DNA from: Cenococcum geophilum 1.58
Taxonomy: Eukaryota; Ascomycota; Dothideomycetes; Gloniales; Gloniaceae
DNA: 64,000 bases
NCBI GenBank assembly: GCA_001692895.1
Contig: KV748203.1
Location: forward strand, 1,456,330 to 1,520,329
Direction of reading: 5' to 3'
The notes below the pieces were generated by a model. The model was not told the DNA's origin, did no database searches, and saw nothing but the letters and a program-made list of their open reading frames with translations. The translations under genes were made by a program, and so were the position numbers. Below are positions 1 through 11,410 of the stretch, piece after piece (within the stretch, counting starts at the first letter, position 1; the number at the start of each line of letters is the position of its first letter).

Positions 1-31
1 TCCTTTTAACGGAGTGGTGACCCTTAGAGAG

Positions 32-39
32 GGCCTAGC
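32..39. repeat. 8-bp target site duplication, left copy (hAT)
   Basis: GGCCTAGC lies directly outside the left terminus of the hAT element and is repeated exactly at 2440-2447 outside the right terminus. Eight bases is the target-duplication length expected of hAT transposons. Bases 1-31 are flanking DNA in which I see no gene. Confidence 0.9.
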
Positions 40-126
40 CAGGCTGGTTTTTGATGCTATCGATAAGGCGTTGATTAATAATCGCTATCATTAGTCAATA
101 ATCGATAATCATCGATAATTACTTGG
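40..126. repeat. left terminal inverted repeat of hAT element
   Basis: Begins CAGGCTGG and contains repeated ATCGATAA and AATAATCG motifs that reappear in inverted order at 2346-2439. The two arms are imperfect; RIP-type transitions and small indels separate them. Confidence 0.85.
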
Positions 127-219
127 CATTATGGTACGTGCCCGAGGCTAATTAATTTACAAAGGGAACTTAGAGGAAGACTTCCAGAAAAGGCCCTAAT
201 AGTCTCCTAATATCAGACA

Positions 220-2289
220 TTATTCGTCTAAAATACCACTTTGTTTGTAATGTTTTAAATACTCTACCCTCTTAAGGTTTTCTACTCCCATCTATGCCCT
301 TTCCTATAATACCGTACAACATCCCCCTAAAAAGACTCGCTCTGGTTTATCGCTTATAGCTAGAATTAAGAGAATATTAATTGCTATATATAATAACCTT
401 GGCCAACGTTTTTTTTGTTAATCTTAATACCACCATTTAAGCGCCGGCATCTTACTAATATCGTACGGTTCCCTATTATAATAATCTTAGTACTCATCCT
501 AACTTGCTAGTTAAGTATACTTCCCTAGCTTTTAAGCAATTTAATTAAATACGTTAAGTTTCTGCTCCTAAGGTCTCCTTTTATATAATAGAGGACTTAA
601 AGGAGTAGAAGCTTTTTCCTGGTAGGACTCCTAAAGCTCTTTAACCTTTTTTAATACGGGCTTAACCTACTTTACTTTCTAGTTTGCCTTAATATACTTT
701 ATATAACGGTTTAGATAAAGAATAAGGGCAGCGGCGTAAAGTGGCAACTCATCCGTTTTACTATAGTACTTATTAAAGGTCTCCCACCCCTTTCTAATTT
801 AAGCGCTAAACTCCTTATTAGAAGCATATTCAGACTATTATACGGTATTAATATTGTCTAATTTAGAAGGAAGTCTACTTATAAGCGCGGCTTTAAAGTA
901 CTAAACAATAATATCCATAGTAAAGAGTACACTATTAATTGTTACGCGGTTACCCTAAGTCTTTAGAGTTACTTAGTAGAACGGTTAAAGGAATTCCTTA
1001 ATTATATAAAGCCGTTTCCAGTCTTCCGGAGAAAGATAGTCTACCTAAAGTATGGCAAAGTGGTTCTTAGTATAGGTATTAATAGCTCCCGCCTTTTAAT
1101 CGGCTATAGCTAGCATTTAAAACCAGCTATTCCATCTCATACGGTTATTAAGTGGAATTATTTTCTCTGCTAGATCTTTAAACTCCTTTATATAACTAGC
1201 GGAACTACGGATATATATAATAATATTATAAAGCTTACTAAGTGGTCCTATAACCCGAAAGGTTGCCCATTTCTCCTCTTTATCTACTACCTCTCCTTTT
1301 CCTTCTTCTTTATTATACAACTTAAGTTGCTTTATTTTAATTAGACCATAAAATAGGAAGGCTTATACGGCTAAATTAATAATATAACCAGTATAGCGGA
1401 TCCGCCAATATATAGAATCCTATTTAATATCCTCCTCTTTCTAGAGATAGGCTTCTACCGTATAACAAAGTATATTATTTAAAGTAGCGTTATTATAAAC
1501 GATAGACCTAAGCTTTTGTATAATACTATAGTCCTTAAAGACTAGGAGAAGAGTAGTAAATTACTTATTTCTGTTATGGTTTGCCACCGTATAAAGCGCG
1601 AGAAGGGCCTTTAAGCGCTTCTTTTAACTACGGTTAATAAAATGGGCGCAGATCCCTAGAAGAAGAAGCCTATTTAGGAAAATCCAGATATTAAGTAAAA
1701 GATAAATACTTAATACTACTAACTGAAGTTTCTTTTATATAACGTCTTTATAAGTCTGCCAGGACTGCTCAATCTTCTTCGTAACTTAAGAGTGTGCTAT
1801 AGTTATAAAGTCGGATGATTCTAGATTAAGCACTTAGCAAAAAGCATAAAATTTAGGCCATTCAACAACTTAAAAAGGAAGGTTTTGTACGATAATTAGT
1901 GTAATTAAAGCCTTATTAATTATATCCTAATTTAGATATTTTTAGTAGACTTAAGTATTAATCTCTTCTATTTAGCCTAAAGACTCTACTTGGGTATAAA
2001 GTTGCTGTAGTTAATAGATGGTTTCTTCTTAAATTAGACCCAGAGTTTGGTCGACATATATTCCATACTTTAACTTAAAATATCCACGCATATTTGTACT
2101 AACCGAAGTGCTATACAGTAGTATCGCTGTACAGTATATACAGAACTTATACTAAGAATTCTCTTTATTACGTGCCGTTTGAGTATGGACCTATATCGTA
2201 TAAGCGGATCCACCCCTTCCTTTTAATTTAGTTTCGACCGAATTATAGGTAGTTAAAGGCGCAAGAGATAAATTGATTTTAGAATCCAT
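220..2289 (-). pseudogene. hAT transposase (BED finger, RNase-H-like core, C-terminal dimerisation), decayed
   Basis: Encodes the transposase that would cut and rejoin the element's ends. The frame from ATG (2289) to TAA (220-222) is exactly 689 codons with no frameshift. It is broken only by in-frame TAA/TAG codons at positions that are plausibly Gln or Trp. N-terminal residues contain CIYC and STSVSTNMRGY, fitting a BED-type zinc finger. The middle has the hAT phrase NNRMRWNSWF (family form DNRTRWNSW). The C-terminus has PERVF followed by ENLKRVEYLKHYKQSGILDE-like sequence, the hAT dimerisation region. Full length for a fungal hAT transposase. RIP is the inferred cause of decay. Identification is firm; activity is excluded. 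Confidence 0.92.
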
Positions 2290-2345
2290 AATTCATATAA
2301 AATAATTAAAGAGAAGGATGGAGTTCAGAAATTTTGGTTAAGCGG

Positions 2346-2439
2346 TAAGAATTATCAATAAGAATCGATAATAATCAATTATCGTTAATAACGATTATTA
2401 ATCGATCTTATCGATAATAAGTTATCGAAAACCACACTG
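2346..2439. repeat. right terminal inverted repeat of hAT element
   Basis: Ends in CCACACTG, the complement of CAGTGTGG, and mirrors the left repeat through alternating ATCGAT motifs. It is followed immediately by the second GGCCTAGC at 2440-2447. Confidence 0.85.
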
Positions 2440-2447
2440 GGCCTAGC

Positions 2448-2700
2448 TGGGGCCTAGGTATAAAAGATACCTAAATACAATATATCCCGCTCGCTTATTA
2501 GTATTACGGTGGCTAGAATAGATGAATCCCCCTTACGCCTTCGATGGCTCTAGGGGGGGGGAGGTAAGGCGTATATAGTAATGGTCTATAGGAGATAGCA
2601 TATAGGGGACGGACAAGACAGTTAAGATATGGGAGGGTTAAGTACACAGCGATTAATTGGCAAGGCCTAGCTAGGACGTAGTGAACCCTAGCCTTGGATA
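2448..2700. other. flanking sequence between hAT and gypsy insertion, possibly LINE-derived
   Basis: Less AT-biased than its surroundings, with a G-run near 2555. It runs up to the gypsy target duplication GGATA (2696-2700) and should have been continuous with 10652 before the insertion. The downstream side resembles a LINE 3' end, so this may be the upstream part of that LINE, but I cannot read a convincing protein here. Confidence 0.4.
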
Positions 2701-3125
2701 TGTTACGGACGCTTTAAGTACAATATTACGACTACTTAGAGAAGAGACGGAAGAAGCTAGTTAGTTAATTTAGGCACGGTCTAGGATGGAGCCAATAGAA
2801 CCATGTGACAAGGAATAGTAACTAAGGTTACATAATGTGCTATGTATTAAATAAGAGGAACGGGAGGAACTTACGTACCTTACGTATAAGACATATATTA
2901 CGTATAAGAAGGATTTTATAGGAGTACGGTTATGTATTTAAGGACCCTTAGTCCCTACCTAGATAGTTCCTTCCTTATAGTAATTCTTAGAATACAATTA
3001 GAGTTAATCTATTAGGCAACCACTCCACCAATTATTATTACGTTGTTAACTTTTATACTTATATTTCCTATATACCTAGCCTAATAACGAGCCTATTATA
3101 GTTCTTACTATAAGGTTCCGTTACA
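2701..3125 (+). repeat. 5' LTR of gypsy family 1
   Basis: 425 bp, starting TGTTACGGACGCTTTAAG and ending GGTTCCGTTACA. Aligns without gaps over its length to 10227-10651. In its first half it keeps several C and G bases (for example TTACGTATAAG) where the 3' copy reads TTATATATAAG, so the two LTRs were mutated to different extents. Confidence 0.95.
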
Positions 3126-3169
3126 TAATCACTACCTAGTTACGGTATTAATATAAAAAGTTAAACAAT

Positions 3170-6100
3170 ATACCACTAAAAGCAGCCACCACGACGCTAT
3201 TAACGGCAGCAACTACTTTAAGGACAGGAGGTGATACCAGTATAGCAGATACTGACTTACAGCAACCTATAACGGTTAAATAGCTACAGGAAATAGTTAA
3301 CTAGCTAATAGCTAACAATATAGTGTTAAAAGAAAGACTTAATAGGATAGGAGCAGCAAAGATCAAGCTACTATTAATTAAGAGATTTATAGGAGAGAGG
3401 TTAAAGCTTAAAGGATTCCTTACGTAGATGCACTTTAAGGTCTTATAAGAGGGAGTAAAGTTACCTATACCCGTGGATCGGATAGCCTACACAGGACTAT
3501 TCTTATTAGGAAAAGCACTTAAGTAGTTTAAACTTTACCTTACGGAGATATAGGTAAACGGAATAACGACCACTAACTAAGACGTATGATTTATGTTCTT
3601 AAGTTGGGAAGGATTCGCAGAACGACTTACACAGATATTTAAAGACCTAGAAGAAATAACTATAGCGGAAAGAAAACTCTAGAACCTTATATAACGAACT
3701 TTAGCAATTAAGTATATAATATAGTTCCAGATACTAGTAATATAAGTAGAGTAAAATAATAGGGCGCTTATAGCATAGTATAAACAGGGACTTAAGGCTA
3801 AAGTCTAGGACGCGATTATCCTAATAGAAGATGCGGACACCCTAAGGGAACTAATAAATTAGGCGATTAAGATTAACAATTAGATCTACTAAAGGGAACA
3901 GGCTAAGAGAGGCTAGGACAGAGTTCTACAGTTATATAAGGCGTAGAGTACGCAACGACAGAAGCTAAGTTAGAAACTATAGTATAGCGCAGAGCCAATG
4001 GACCTAAGTAGTACTAAAGAAGCCTATAAGAGATGGAGCAAACTATAGAAACTTAGAGGACAAGGATTAAGTAATTAAAGGTCTAAAGAGTAAAGGCTAA
4101 ATTAGGGATCTTAGCAGCAGAAGATATTTAGGCGGACTCTATAGCAAGAGAAATAGTTTAAAGAAGGAGCTTATATAAATTATAGAAAACAAGGTCATTA
4201 CGTTAGAGACTATAGAAGTAGGTAAAGTTACTATATAGTAAAGGGCACGAGACCAGCAGACGATATACACGTATAGAGGGACGATAATGTACTACAAAAA
4301 ACAAAAGAATATTTAATTAAAAGTTTTGCATTTTATTACAATAACGTATACCAAATTTATAAGGACGCTAAGTACGGCGTAAGCTATTAGCTATAAGAGC
4401 TAGCACCTATAGGATATAGAGAAACTAACAAACCAGTTCGCAGATCGGATATTAAGGATAATAAATTTAACTTAGGCGAAATATTCCGTGACAATAAGGC
4501 AATAAGGGCCGCTTACTAGAAGCGAGTAGACCTCGGAGATATTATACTAAAGGTAGAGGATAATTCTACTATAGAATAAGAAACATTAGTAGGGATCAAA
4601 ACCCCACTAGACATAATGTCTATCGCTTTACAAGACGCAAGAGAAATAAGATAGCGAACTACTTCGGCACTCGATAAAGGTAAAAGGCCAAAGGCTTAAG
4701 ATTTTTAAGATAAGATAAGAGATAACTAAGATTCTTAAGACGAGATAAGGTATACTTAAGGACCCATAACGGACGAAAACCAATAGAGTAGGGCAGTAGC
4801 TTAGTTCAGAAACATATAAATAAGCTTAGGATAGAGTTTCCTACAGGCATAAGACTCTTAAGACAAGATAAGTAAGATTTAAGACTCTTAAAACGAGATA
4901 AGAACACTACGGACGCCTAGTTGGACTAAGGCGGGAGCTAAGCTTAAGTTAGAAGCAAGCTTAGAATTAAGTAATCCAAGGGATTAAGAATTCGGAGTAT
5001 AAATTAGGATACCTATAAGCAAGAGGTAAGGAGCTTCTTTATAGATTAAAGAATCTGCAGCGTAAATAGTAATTAGACTAGGAGACAGATATATAGACCT
5101 AGAAGACTTACTAGGGGAACGCAGTGTTTAGCCTAAAGATTAAAAAACTAATACTAAGATTAAGAAGCATAAAGACTTTAAGGATCCACTTATAAGACGC
5201 AATATAAAAAAAACCATAGAAGAGTTTAGGGCAAGAATTACCTTATAGTAAGAATAGAAACTAGATAAGAGATCTAGTATATTAGGACGTATAAAGGACA
5301 GAGCACTAGTATAAAGAATTACTAATAGGCCGAGAGCAGGCATACTAAGAGCTAAGTAGCTTACTAAACTGGAAAATAAAGAGGATCTAGGAATTCTAAC
5401 TAGGTTTAAAGAACAATATATAAAGGGCTATCACGATATAGTAATAAGAAGATACTTCCTTATGGACAGACCGTATATACTCTAGCAGCTGTACTAAAAG
5501 TGGTATAGGTAAAGGCATAATAATAAGTAGGAAGATTTCTACATATGGTTGGATAAAAAAGTTATTTAGGACTACCTAATTATAGAGAAGGCCATAACAT
5601 ATATTAAAGGAGCCTTAATTATAATGTCAAAGGATTTAAAGAAACGTTTAGAGGACTAAAGAAGTAAGAAACGTATCTTAGTACCTGCGAATAAAGTTAT
5701 AACGTTTAGATTAGCACAATAAAGGTTTAAACTTAGGGATAAAGATAAGCTAAGAGTTAACCTAAAGCACCTAGTATATTATACGTTATTATAGATTACG
5801 TGCGTGGACGATATATATAAAATGTATAAAAATCCAAAGGAAAAGAATCAGAAATACCCTATAAGGATATACTAGATAACGGACGAGTAACAGTATAGGA
5901 ATGCTAAATATATGTATAGATAGCATCCAGCAGAGGTCTAAGAGGAAGGAAGTTTAGTACTTTAACTAGGAAGATTCCTTATAGAAGAATACTTAGACGG
6001 ACAATAGTAGTGGGAATGCCTAGAAAATATGTATCTATAGTATATTAAAGATAAAAAGCAAACTAGGTATTAGCTAAAGAGTGAGCCAAGTGCACTAGGA

Positions 6101-6256
6101 TTAAGTAGCTAATGGTTAGAAAAAGTAGAGGCCTACGGGACTAAAGGGAGCTAGTAGTAGAGCCTTAGACCCTTAAAGGAATTTAAGGACAATACCTAAA
6201 TTTATAAGTTAATTAGTAAGATTAGCAGTTTAAAGCGCTAATAGATAGTGGAGTAA
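3170..6256 (+). pseudogene. gag of gypsy family 1, unusually long, with RIP-destroyed CCHC knuckle
   Basis: Would form the virus-like particle. Frame 2 can be followed from 3170 to a TAA at 6254-6256, about 1,029 codons, at every point checked (3227, 3428, 3998, 4172, 4307, 4661, 5078, 5624, 6017). The start reads ATA-CCA-CTA-AAA, best explained as ATG mutated to ATA. The zinc knuckle is at residue ~335 (4172-4213) with spacing C-X2-C-X3-GH-X4-C, but all three Cys codons read TAT (Tyr). After the knuckle the frame continues ~680 more codons, including a stretch of short DSQDKI/DSQNEI repeats near 4700-4900, far longer than ordinary gypsy gag. Pol begins in the -1 frame relative to gag near 6200. 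The function of the long tail is unknown. Confidence 0.85.
4690..4920 (+). repeat. degenerate short repeats in gag tail
   Basis: The motif CTTAAGACGAGATAAG and near variants recur about five times (near 4705, 4735, 4857, 4888) and encode Asp-Ser-Gln-Asp-type units in the gag frame. They look like internal expansion of a hydrophilic linker. Confidence 0.55.
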
Positions 6257-9200
6257 CGCGAAACCACATCTTACTAGCAGTAGTTAAGAGAATGGGACTA
6301 CCTTATAAACAAAAAGAGCAACCTTACCCATTAGTTACGATTTTAGGAGATCTAATAACCTATAGAGGAGGGATTATTAATCTTAAAACAGGACCTATTT
6401 AGATAACTATTAAAGGAAAATAAATTAAGATATTTTTTAATATCCTACTATTAGGACAGGATAAGGCAGTATTAGGTATACCTTAGTTATAGGAATACAA
6501 TCTAAGAATTAATTGGATTATAGGTTAGGTTAATATTAAAGATACTTAACACCGCAAAATGTAATAATAAGCTAAGTTAGTATGGTACTAAGTAAGAGCA
6601 ACCTATAAAGAAATAGAAAAAGGACTAAGTTATATACTAAAGAAATACCACAAGTATAGTAGGAAACTATAGTTACCGGAAAGTAAAAAGCTGTTAAAGT
6701 ATATAGTATAGGACTATAAGATAGAGTTAGAACTAGGAACAAGTCTAAAGTTCTTTCTAATCTATAAGCTTACTAAAGAAAAAGGTAGAGCGTTAAAAGA
6801 GTTTATCTAGGAAAATCTATAAAAGGGATATATTAGACTATTGCAGTTATTAGCGGGTTATCCAGTACTATTTATACCTAAGAAAAACGGTAAACTAAGG
6901 CTGTGTATCAACTATAGACAGTTAAACAGCATTACTAGGAAGGATAGGTATCCTTTACCCTTAATTAGCGAAATCTAAAACAAGATAGGTAATGCGTAAA
7001 TCTTCACGAAGATAGATCTAAGATGGGCGTACTATTAGATTAGGATTAAGGAAGGCAATAAATAAAAGGCAGCCTTTAGATTAAAGGAAGGACTATACGA
7101 GCTATTAGTTATACAATTTAGGCTTATAAACGCACCAGCAATGTTCTAGAAGCGTATTAACAATATATTAGGAGAATATTTAGATGAATTTATTATAGTA
7201 TATCTTAACAATATTATTATCTACTTAATGACTAAGGAAGAACACGGGGAACACGTTAAATGGGTCTTAAAGAGACTATAAAAAGAATAGATGCTAGTAG
7301 CAATTAAAAAATGCGAGTTCTTTACTAGGAAGACCAATTTTATTAGATTTATTATTAAACTAGGCTAACTTAGTATAGATCTAAAGAAGATTAAGGCTAT
7401 AGTAAATTGGTAGGAACTAAAGAACGTTATATAGTTAAAATCGTTTCTAGGGTTTTGCAATTACTGCAGAAGGTTTATAGCGCAGTAGTTAAAAAATATT
7501 AAGCCATTTACGCGGTTAATAAAGAAAGAAGAACTATAGGCATAGGGAGAGGAGTAGAGAGAACTCTTTAAGAAAGTTAAAGAGTTATTTACCTAGGAGC
7601 CAGTTCTTAAGATCTATTAACTAGGACTAGAGACGGTTATAGAAATAAATATATTAGACTATGCACTAGGAGCATGCTTTATATAAAGGCATTAAGATAA
7701 ATGGCATCTAGTAGCATACTATAGTCGAAAGATAACACTACTAGAGTTAAACTATAATATCTATAATAAGGAGTTGTTAGGTATAGTTACAGCATTAAAG
7801 AAATAGAGAGCATTCTTATAAAGTATAGAGAAACTATTTATAGTTAAAACAGATTATAAGAACCTAATAGGATTCCTAATAATAAAGGAACTTAACTAAA
7901 GACAGGTTAGATAGGCAGAGATGCTTACGAAATACTATTTCAAGATTTAGTATACTAAAGGTATAGATAATATACGGGCAGATACTCTAAGCCGTAAAGC
8001 TAAACTATAAAATAAGGAGAAGCTATTAGGGGCTTTATTGCGAAAAGATACAGACGGATTAATTAGGTATAATTATCCAAAAATTACAGCAACTTAAGAA
8101 GATAATAAACTAGAGAGAGTTTACGAGACACTAGAAAGCTTTTAGGTATAAAGAATTCTAAAAGCATAGCTAGAAGATTTATAGACAGATATATACGAAA
8201 ATTAAGAAGCGAAATATATCCTAAAAAGCATAGCAGAGTAGTTTGTAGAGGACTTTTATAAGGGACTAACTTAAGGATACAATAGAGCTATGGGCTTAGT
8301 GTTAAGACTCTAGGAGGAGTATATTATTAACGGAATCTAAAGGATAGCTAGAAGGGTTACTAAAGAGTGTCTAAACTACTAAAAGAACAAACTAATAAGG
8401 TATAAGCTATATAAAGGGCTATAACCTATTAAAATACTAGAGAAACTATGGGAGGTTATATTATAGGACTTTATTATTAAGTTGCTAAAATTAAAAGATC
8501 CTATTACTAGATAAGATTATAATATAATCTTAATAATAGTAGATAAGCTTACGAAGTGGGGATACTTTATAGCATATATAGAAGAAATCTCAGCAGAAGA
8601 TGTCGCTAGAATCTATATTAAAGAAGTATTTATAAGACATAGAGTACTAAGTAAAATTATATTGGATAGAGATCTAAGATTTATAGCAGTATTCTGGGAA
8701 GTATTCTTAGCGAAGTAAGGAGTTTGAGCAGTAACTTCTACCGTATATTATCCGCAGACAGACAGTTAAACGGAAAGATTAAACTAGACACTAGAGTAGT
8801 ACCTAAGGCATTATATTAATTATGCATAGAATAATTAGGTATTACTATTACTAGTTATATAGTTTATATATAATATAACACCTTAAGAAGAAATAGGTAT
8901 ATTACTATTTAAGGCAAATTACGGATATAAGCTAAGAATATTATTATTACTATAGTAAGTAAAGAAAATGAGTAGCATAGCCAAAGAAAGAATAAAGATA
9001 TTAATAAATCTTTATATAAACCTTATAGAATCAGTAAAGAAAGTATAAAAGAGAATAAAAAAGTACTATAATGCTAAAAGATCTAAGGGACCAGATCTTA
9101 AGGAGGGAGATAAAGTGTGGCTACTATATAAAAATTTTAAGAGTTAACAACCAAGCAAGAAGTTAGACTATATTAAACTAGGACCTTTTAAAATTACGTA

Positions 9201-10201
9201 GAGGATTTTACCGGTTATATTTAAGTTAAACCTACTAGCCAAAATAAAGATCTACCCTATACAGTATATTATAATGCTAGAGCCAGTATATAGGAATGTT
9301 AAGCCACCGGTTTATAAAGTAGACACGTATAGAGGATAAGAAGAAGACAAATGGTAAGTATTAAAGATTATTAATTATAAGGACATTAACGACGAAATAT
9401 AGTACGAGGTTAAGTGGATAGGCTATACTAAAACTACCTAGAAGTCACTAGAGAATTTAAAGAATGCTATAGGAAAGGTATAGGAGTATCAGAAGAGATT
9501 AGGTCAGGTAGTATTAATAAAAAAGGATCGCTAAAGAATAAGTTACCTAAGGGGAACCCAAGAAGAGCAGTTGCCGAACTACTCGGATCTGTTTCCTTCT
9601 CTATTAGAGGAAAATCCATTTTTTTATTACCTAGTTTCTGCAAACCTTATTTTATAAGTTTTTACTCCTTAAAACAAACCTTCTTATAAACCTTCTTAAA
9701 ACGAAGCAGATAAGTAGACGCCGTAATTTAAGTATTTAGGGCCTTCTATTCCGCGTTACGGGAACGTTCCAACTTAGTAAGGGCTTATAATAGTTTACTA
9801 TCTAGCCACATAGTAGTAGATTAAATATAGGACCTTAAGACAAATTAATTAGGGAACTAAACGACTATTAAGAGTAATAGATCGCGTATATTTAGCATTA
9901 GAAGTAGAGCAAACGTTATAGGATAAATAAATATTCGCTTTAGTACACTCTAAATAAAAGGACGGTTGTCGCGAAGATAGGTTTACTAGCGTAATATAAA
10001 CTAACCCCTCTTTTAAATAACGAGAACACGGAGACGGTATAATCTTACTAAGAGATAATATTACAGCGACAGTGCGAGCACGACATTGGGCGTATAAGGA
10101 AGAAATTGCTTTAGGTATAATAAGCAATAGTATTAACTAAATTAATTAGACGGATATTACACCTCTAATAAATAACTTAGAGATGTTTTAAATCTTTAAG
10201 G
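6220..10201 (+). pseudogene. pol of gypsy family 1: protease, RT, RNase H, integrase, chromodomain and C-terminal extension
   Basis: The polyprotein would supply all enzymes for replication and integration. One frame runs from the protease motif LIDSG (Asp codon at 6244) to TAA 10199-10201, confirmed in phase at 7201, 8641, 9358 and 10081. RT shows [18 protein letters not shown] (~6910) and the catalytic box at 7201-7215, now YLNNI where YLDDI is expected; both Asp codons are mutated. RNase H shows DYALGACF and NYNIYNKELLGIV (7640-7800). The integrase core has DRDLRF (~8660) and SKIILD; the usual PYHPQTDGQTER segment reads YYPQTDS. The chromodomain contains EVKWIGYTKTT (~9410). The frame then continues ~225 codons beyond it. 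Gln/Trp codons are widely replaced by stops. Confidence 0.92.
9540..10201 (+). other. C-terminal extension of pol beyond the chromodomain
   Basis: About 220 codons in the same frame as the chromodomain, ending just before the polypurine tract. Readable pieces include LRVIDRVYLALEVEQTL, KDGCREDRFTSV, GDGIILLRDNITATVRARHW and AYKEEIALGIISNSI. Stops occur only as TAA/TAG, and the density of sense codons indicates former coding capacity. I do not recognise a domain. The first part (to ~9790) is shared with the truncated copy at 63420-63640. Confidence 0.7.
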
Positions 10202-10207
10202 ACAAAG

Positions 10208-10226
10208 ATAAAGAGGAGGGAGATGG
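10208..10226 (+). promoter_or_regulatory. polypurine tract of gypsy family 1
   Basis: AAGATAAAGAGGAGGGAGAT-type purine run abutting the 3' LTR, the expected site of plus-strand DNA priming. Confidence 0.75.
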
Positions 10227-10651
10227 TGTTACGGACGCTTTAAGTATAATATTATAACTACTTAGAGAAGAGACGGAAAAAGCTAGTTAGTTAATTTAGG
10301 CACGGTCTAGGATAGAGCCGATAGAACTATATAACAAGGAATAGTAACTAAGGTTATATAATATGCTATATATTAAATAAAAGAAACGGGAGGAACTTAT
10401 ATACCTTATATATAAGACATATATTATATATAAGAAGGATTTTATAGGAGTACGGTTATGTATTTAAGGACCCTTAGTCCCTACCTAGATAGTTCCTTCC
10501 TTATAGTAATTCTTAGAATATAATTGGAGTTAATCTATTAGGTAACCACTCCACCAGTTATTATTACGTTATTAACTTTTATACTTACATTTCCTACACA
10601 CCTAGCCTAATAACGAGCCCATCGTAGTTCTTGCTATAAGGTTCCGTTACA
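10227..10651 (+). repeat. 3' LTR of gypsy family 1
   Basis: 425 bp, TGTTACGGAC to CCGTTACA, colinear with the 5' LTR. Differences are almost all C/T or G/A. Followed by GGATG, the second copy of the target duplication. Confidence 0.95.
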
Positions 10652-10918
10652 GGATGAGCTAAAGAAGGAAGCAGTGGTTCCTAAGGAGTTCGAACATCGA
10701 AGGAGGATAGGACGTAGCTGTAGGCCCGTAGGGCCGCTGCTATGGACGGATATGGCAAATTGGGGTTTTTTATCCTACTGAGGTGGCTTATAGGGTTTTT
10801 CCTCCCCTAACTGCAGGGGTTTTCTTCCTGTAAATATATAAGTTTTCCCCCCTGTGACGGAGTAGTCTACGTAGGCCAGTAGGATCTGTATTAGACATTA
10901 ATTAAAGAATTATTATTA
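10652..10918 (+). mobile_element. LINE-like 3' end fragment
   Basis: Shares ordered similarity with the 3' end of the LINE remnant at 60403-60612: GCAGTGGTTCCTAA(G/A)GAG near the start, GGAGTAGTC...TAGGCC/GTGGGCC in the middle, and a terminal GAATTATTATTA tail. Such short A/T-repeat tails are typical of Tad-like LINEs. The gypsy element (2701-10651) inserted just upstream of this segment. The rest is G- and T-rich with several T-runs. No open coding can be read. Confidence 0.5.
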
Positions 10919-11197
10919 TATAAATCCTTTTAAGTTAACGTATTCTTCTATAAATTAATAGCTAACCTTACCTTTTTTAGTGGTTATAGCCGGTATATAA
11001 ATCCCTTTAAGTCGACGTATTTTTCTATAAATTAATAGCTAACCTTACCTTTCTTAGTGGTTATAGCCGGTACGTAAATCCTTTTAAGTTAATATATTAT
11101 TCTATAAACTAATAGCTAACCTTGCCTTTTTTAGTAGTTATAGTCAGTATATAAATCCCTTTAAGTTAATATATTCTTTTATAAATTAATAGCTAAC
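10919..11197. repeat. 77-bp minisatellite, first part (~3.6 units)
   Basis: Units share TAAATCCCTTTAAGTYGACG, TATAAATTAATAGCTAACCT and a TTTTTTAGTGGTTATAG core with a 77-bp period. The array is interrupted at CTAAC (11193-11197) by an LTR element and resumes at 14217. Variation between units is mainly C/T and G/A, so RIP has acted on the array. Confidence 0.9.
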
Positions 11198-11410
11198 TGT
11201 GAGGTGAGGATGTGGATAGGGAGCTTAATGATAGAACAATAGGGTATATTGTATAGACAGAGACGAATCCTTAAGGGAGAAGGAGGAGTCTAAGGTGCGA
11301 GGTAAGGGGTTTCCATAGGCACGTGCAGCGTACGTGCCTCACAGGCGAGTCGCCTGCGGGTCGCCTGTACCTCGCAGCTATATAACTATATGCTTAGGTT
11401 TCACCTGACA
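11198..11410 (-). repeat. LTR (3' in element orientation) of element A
   Basis: 213 bp with TGTGAGGTGA/TCACCTGACA inverted termini. It is better preserved and GC-richer than its partner at 14004-14216, with a tract of CGCCTG/CGAGTCGCC palindromic motifs near 11340-11370. Confidence 0.93.

Larger units (their letters stand above)
40..2439 (-). mobile_element. complete hAT-superfamily DNA transposon, RIP-inactivated
   Basis: The element is 2400 bp long with terminal inverted repeats starting CAGGCTGGTTTTTGAT on the left and, read inward from the right end, CAGTGTGGTTTTCGAT. The inverted similarity continues for about 90 bp and is rich in ATCGATAA-type motifs, as expected of subterminal transposase-binding repeats. 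Perfect 8-bp duplications GGCCTAGC flank it. It carries one gene, a transposase on the minus strand. The ends were chosen by the CAGNNTGG match and the matching target duplications. The element is structurally complete but its transposase is full of stops, so it cannot move itself. Confidence 0.93.
2701..10651 (+). mobile_element. complete Ty3/gypsy chromovirus, family 1 (7951 bp), RIP-inactivated
   Basis: Two 425-bp LTRs (2701-3125 and 10227-10651), both TGTTACGG...CCGTTACA, bound an interior with gag, protease, reverse transcriptase, RNase H, integrase and chromodomain in that order, the Ty3/gypsy arrangement. The 5-bp flanks are GGATA (2696-2700) and GGATG (10652-10656), a target duplication differing by one G/A transition. 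A purine-rich tract precedes the 3' LTR. Neither gag nor pol shows an indel in the positions checked, and decay is entirely by stops and missense transitions. The insertion lies in sequence resembling a LINE 3' end. A truncated relative lies at 60882-63640. Confidence 0.95.

Noticed and set aside
5140..5343. Open minus-strand frame of 67 codons
   Set aside because: It lies opposite the gag tail of gypsy family 1. Hydrophobic composition is the expected antisense of a Lys/Glu-rich coding strand.
9849..10127. Open minus-strand frame of 92 codons
   Set aside because: It is the shadow of the pol C-terminal extension, whose plus frame joins the chromodomain in phase.
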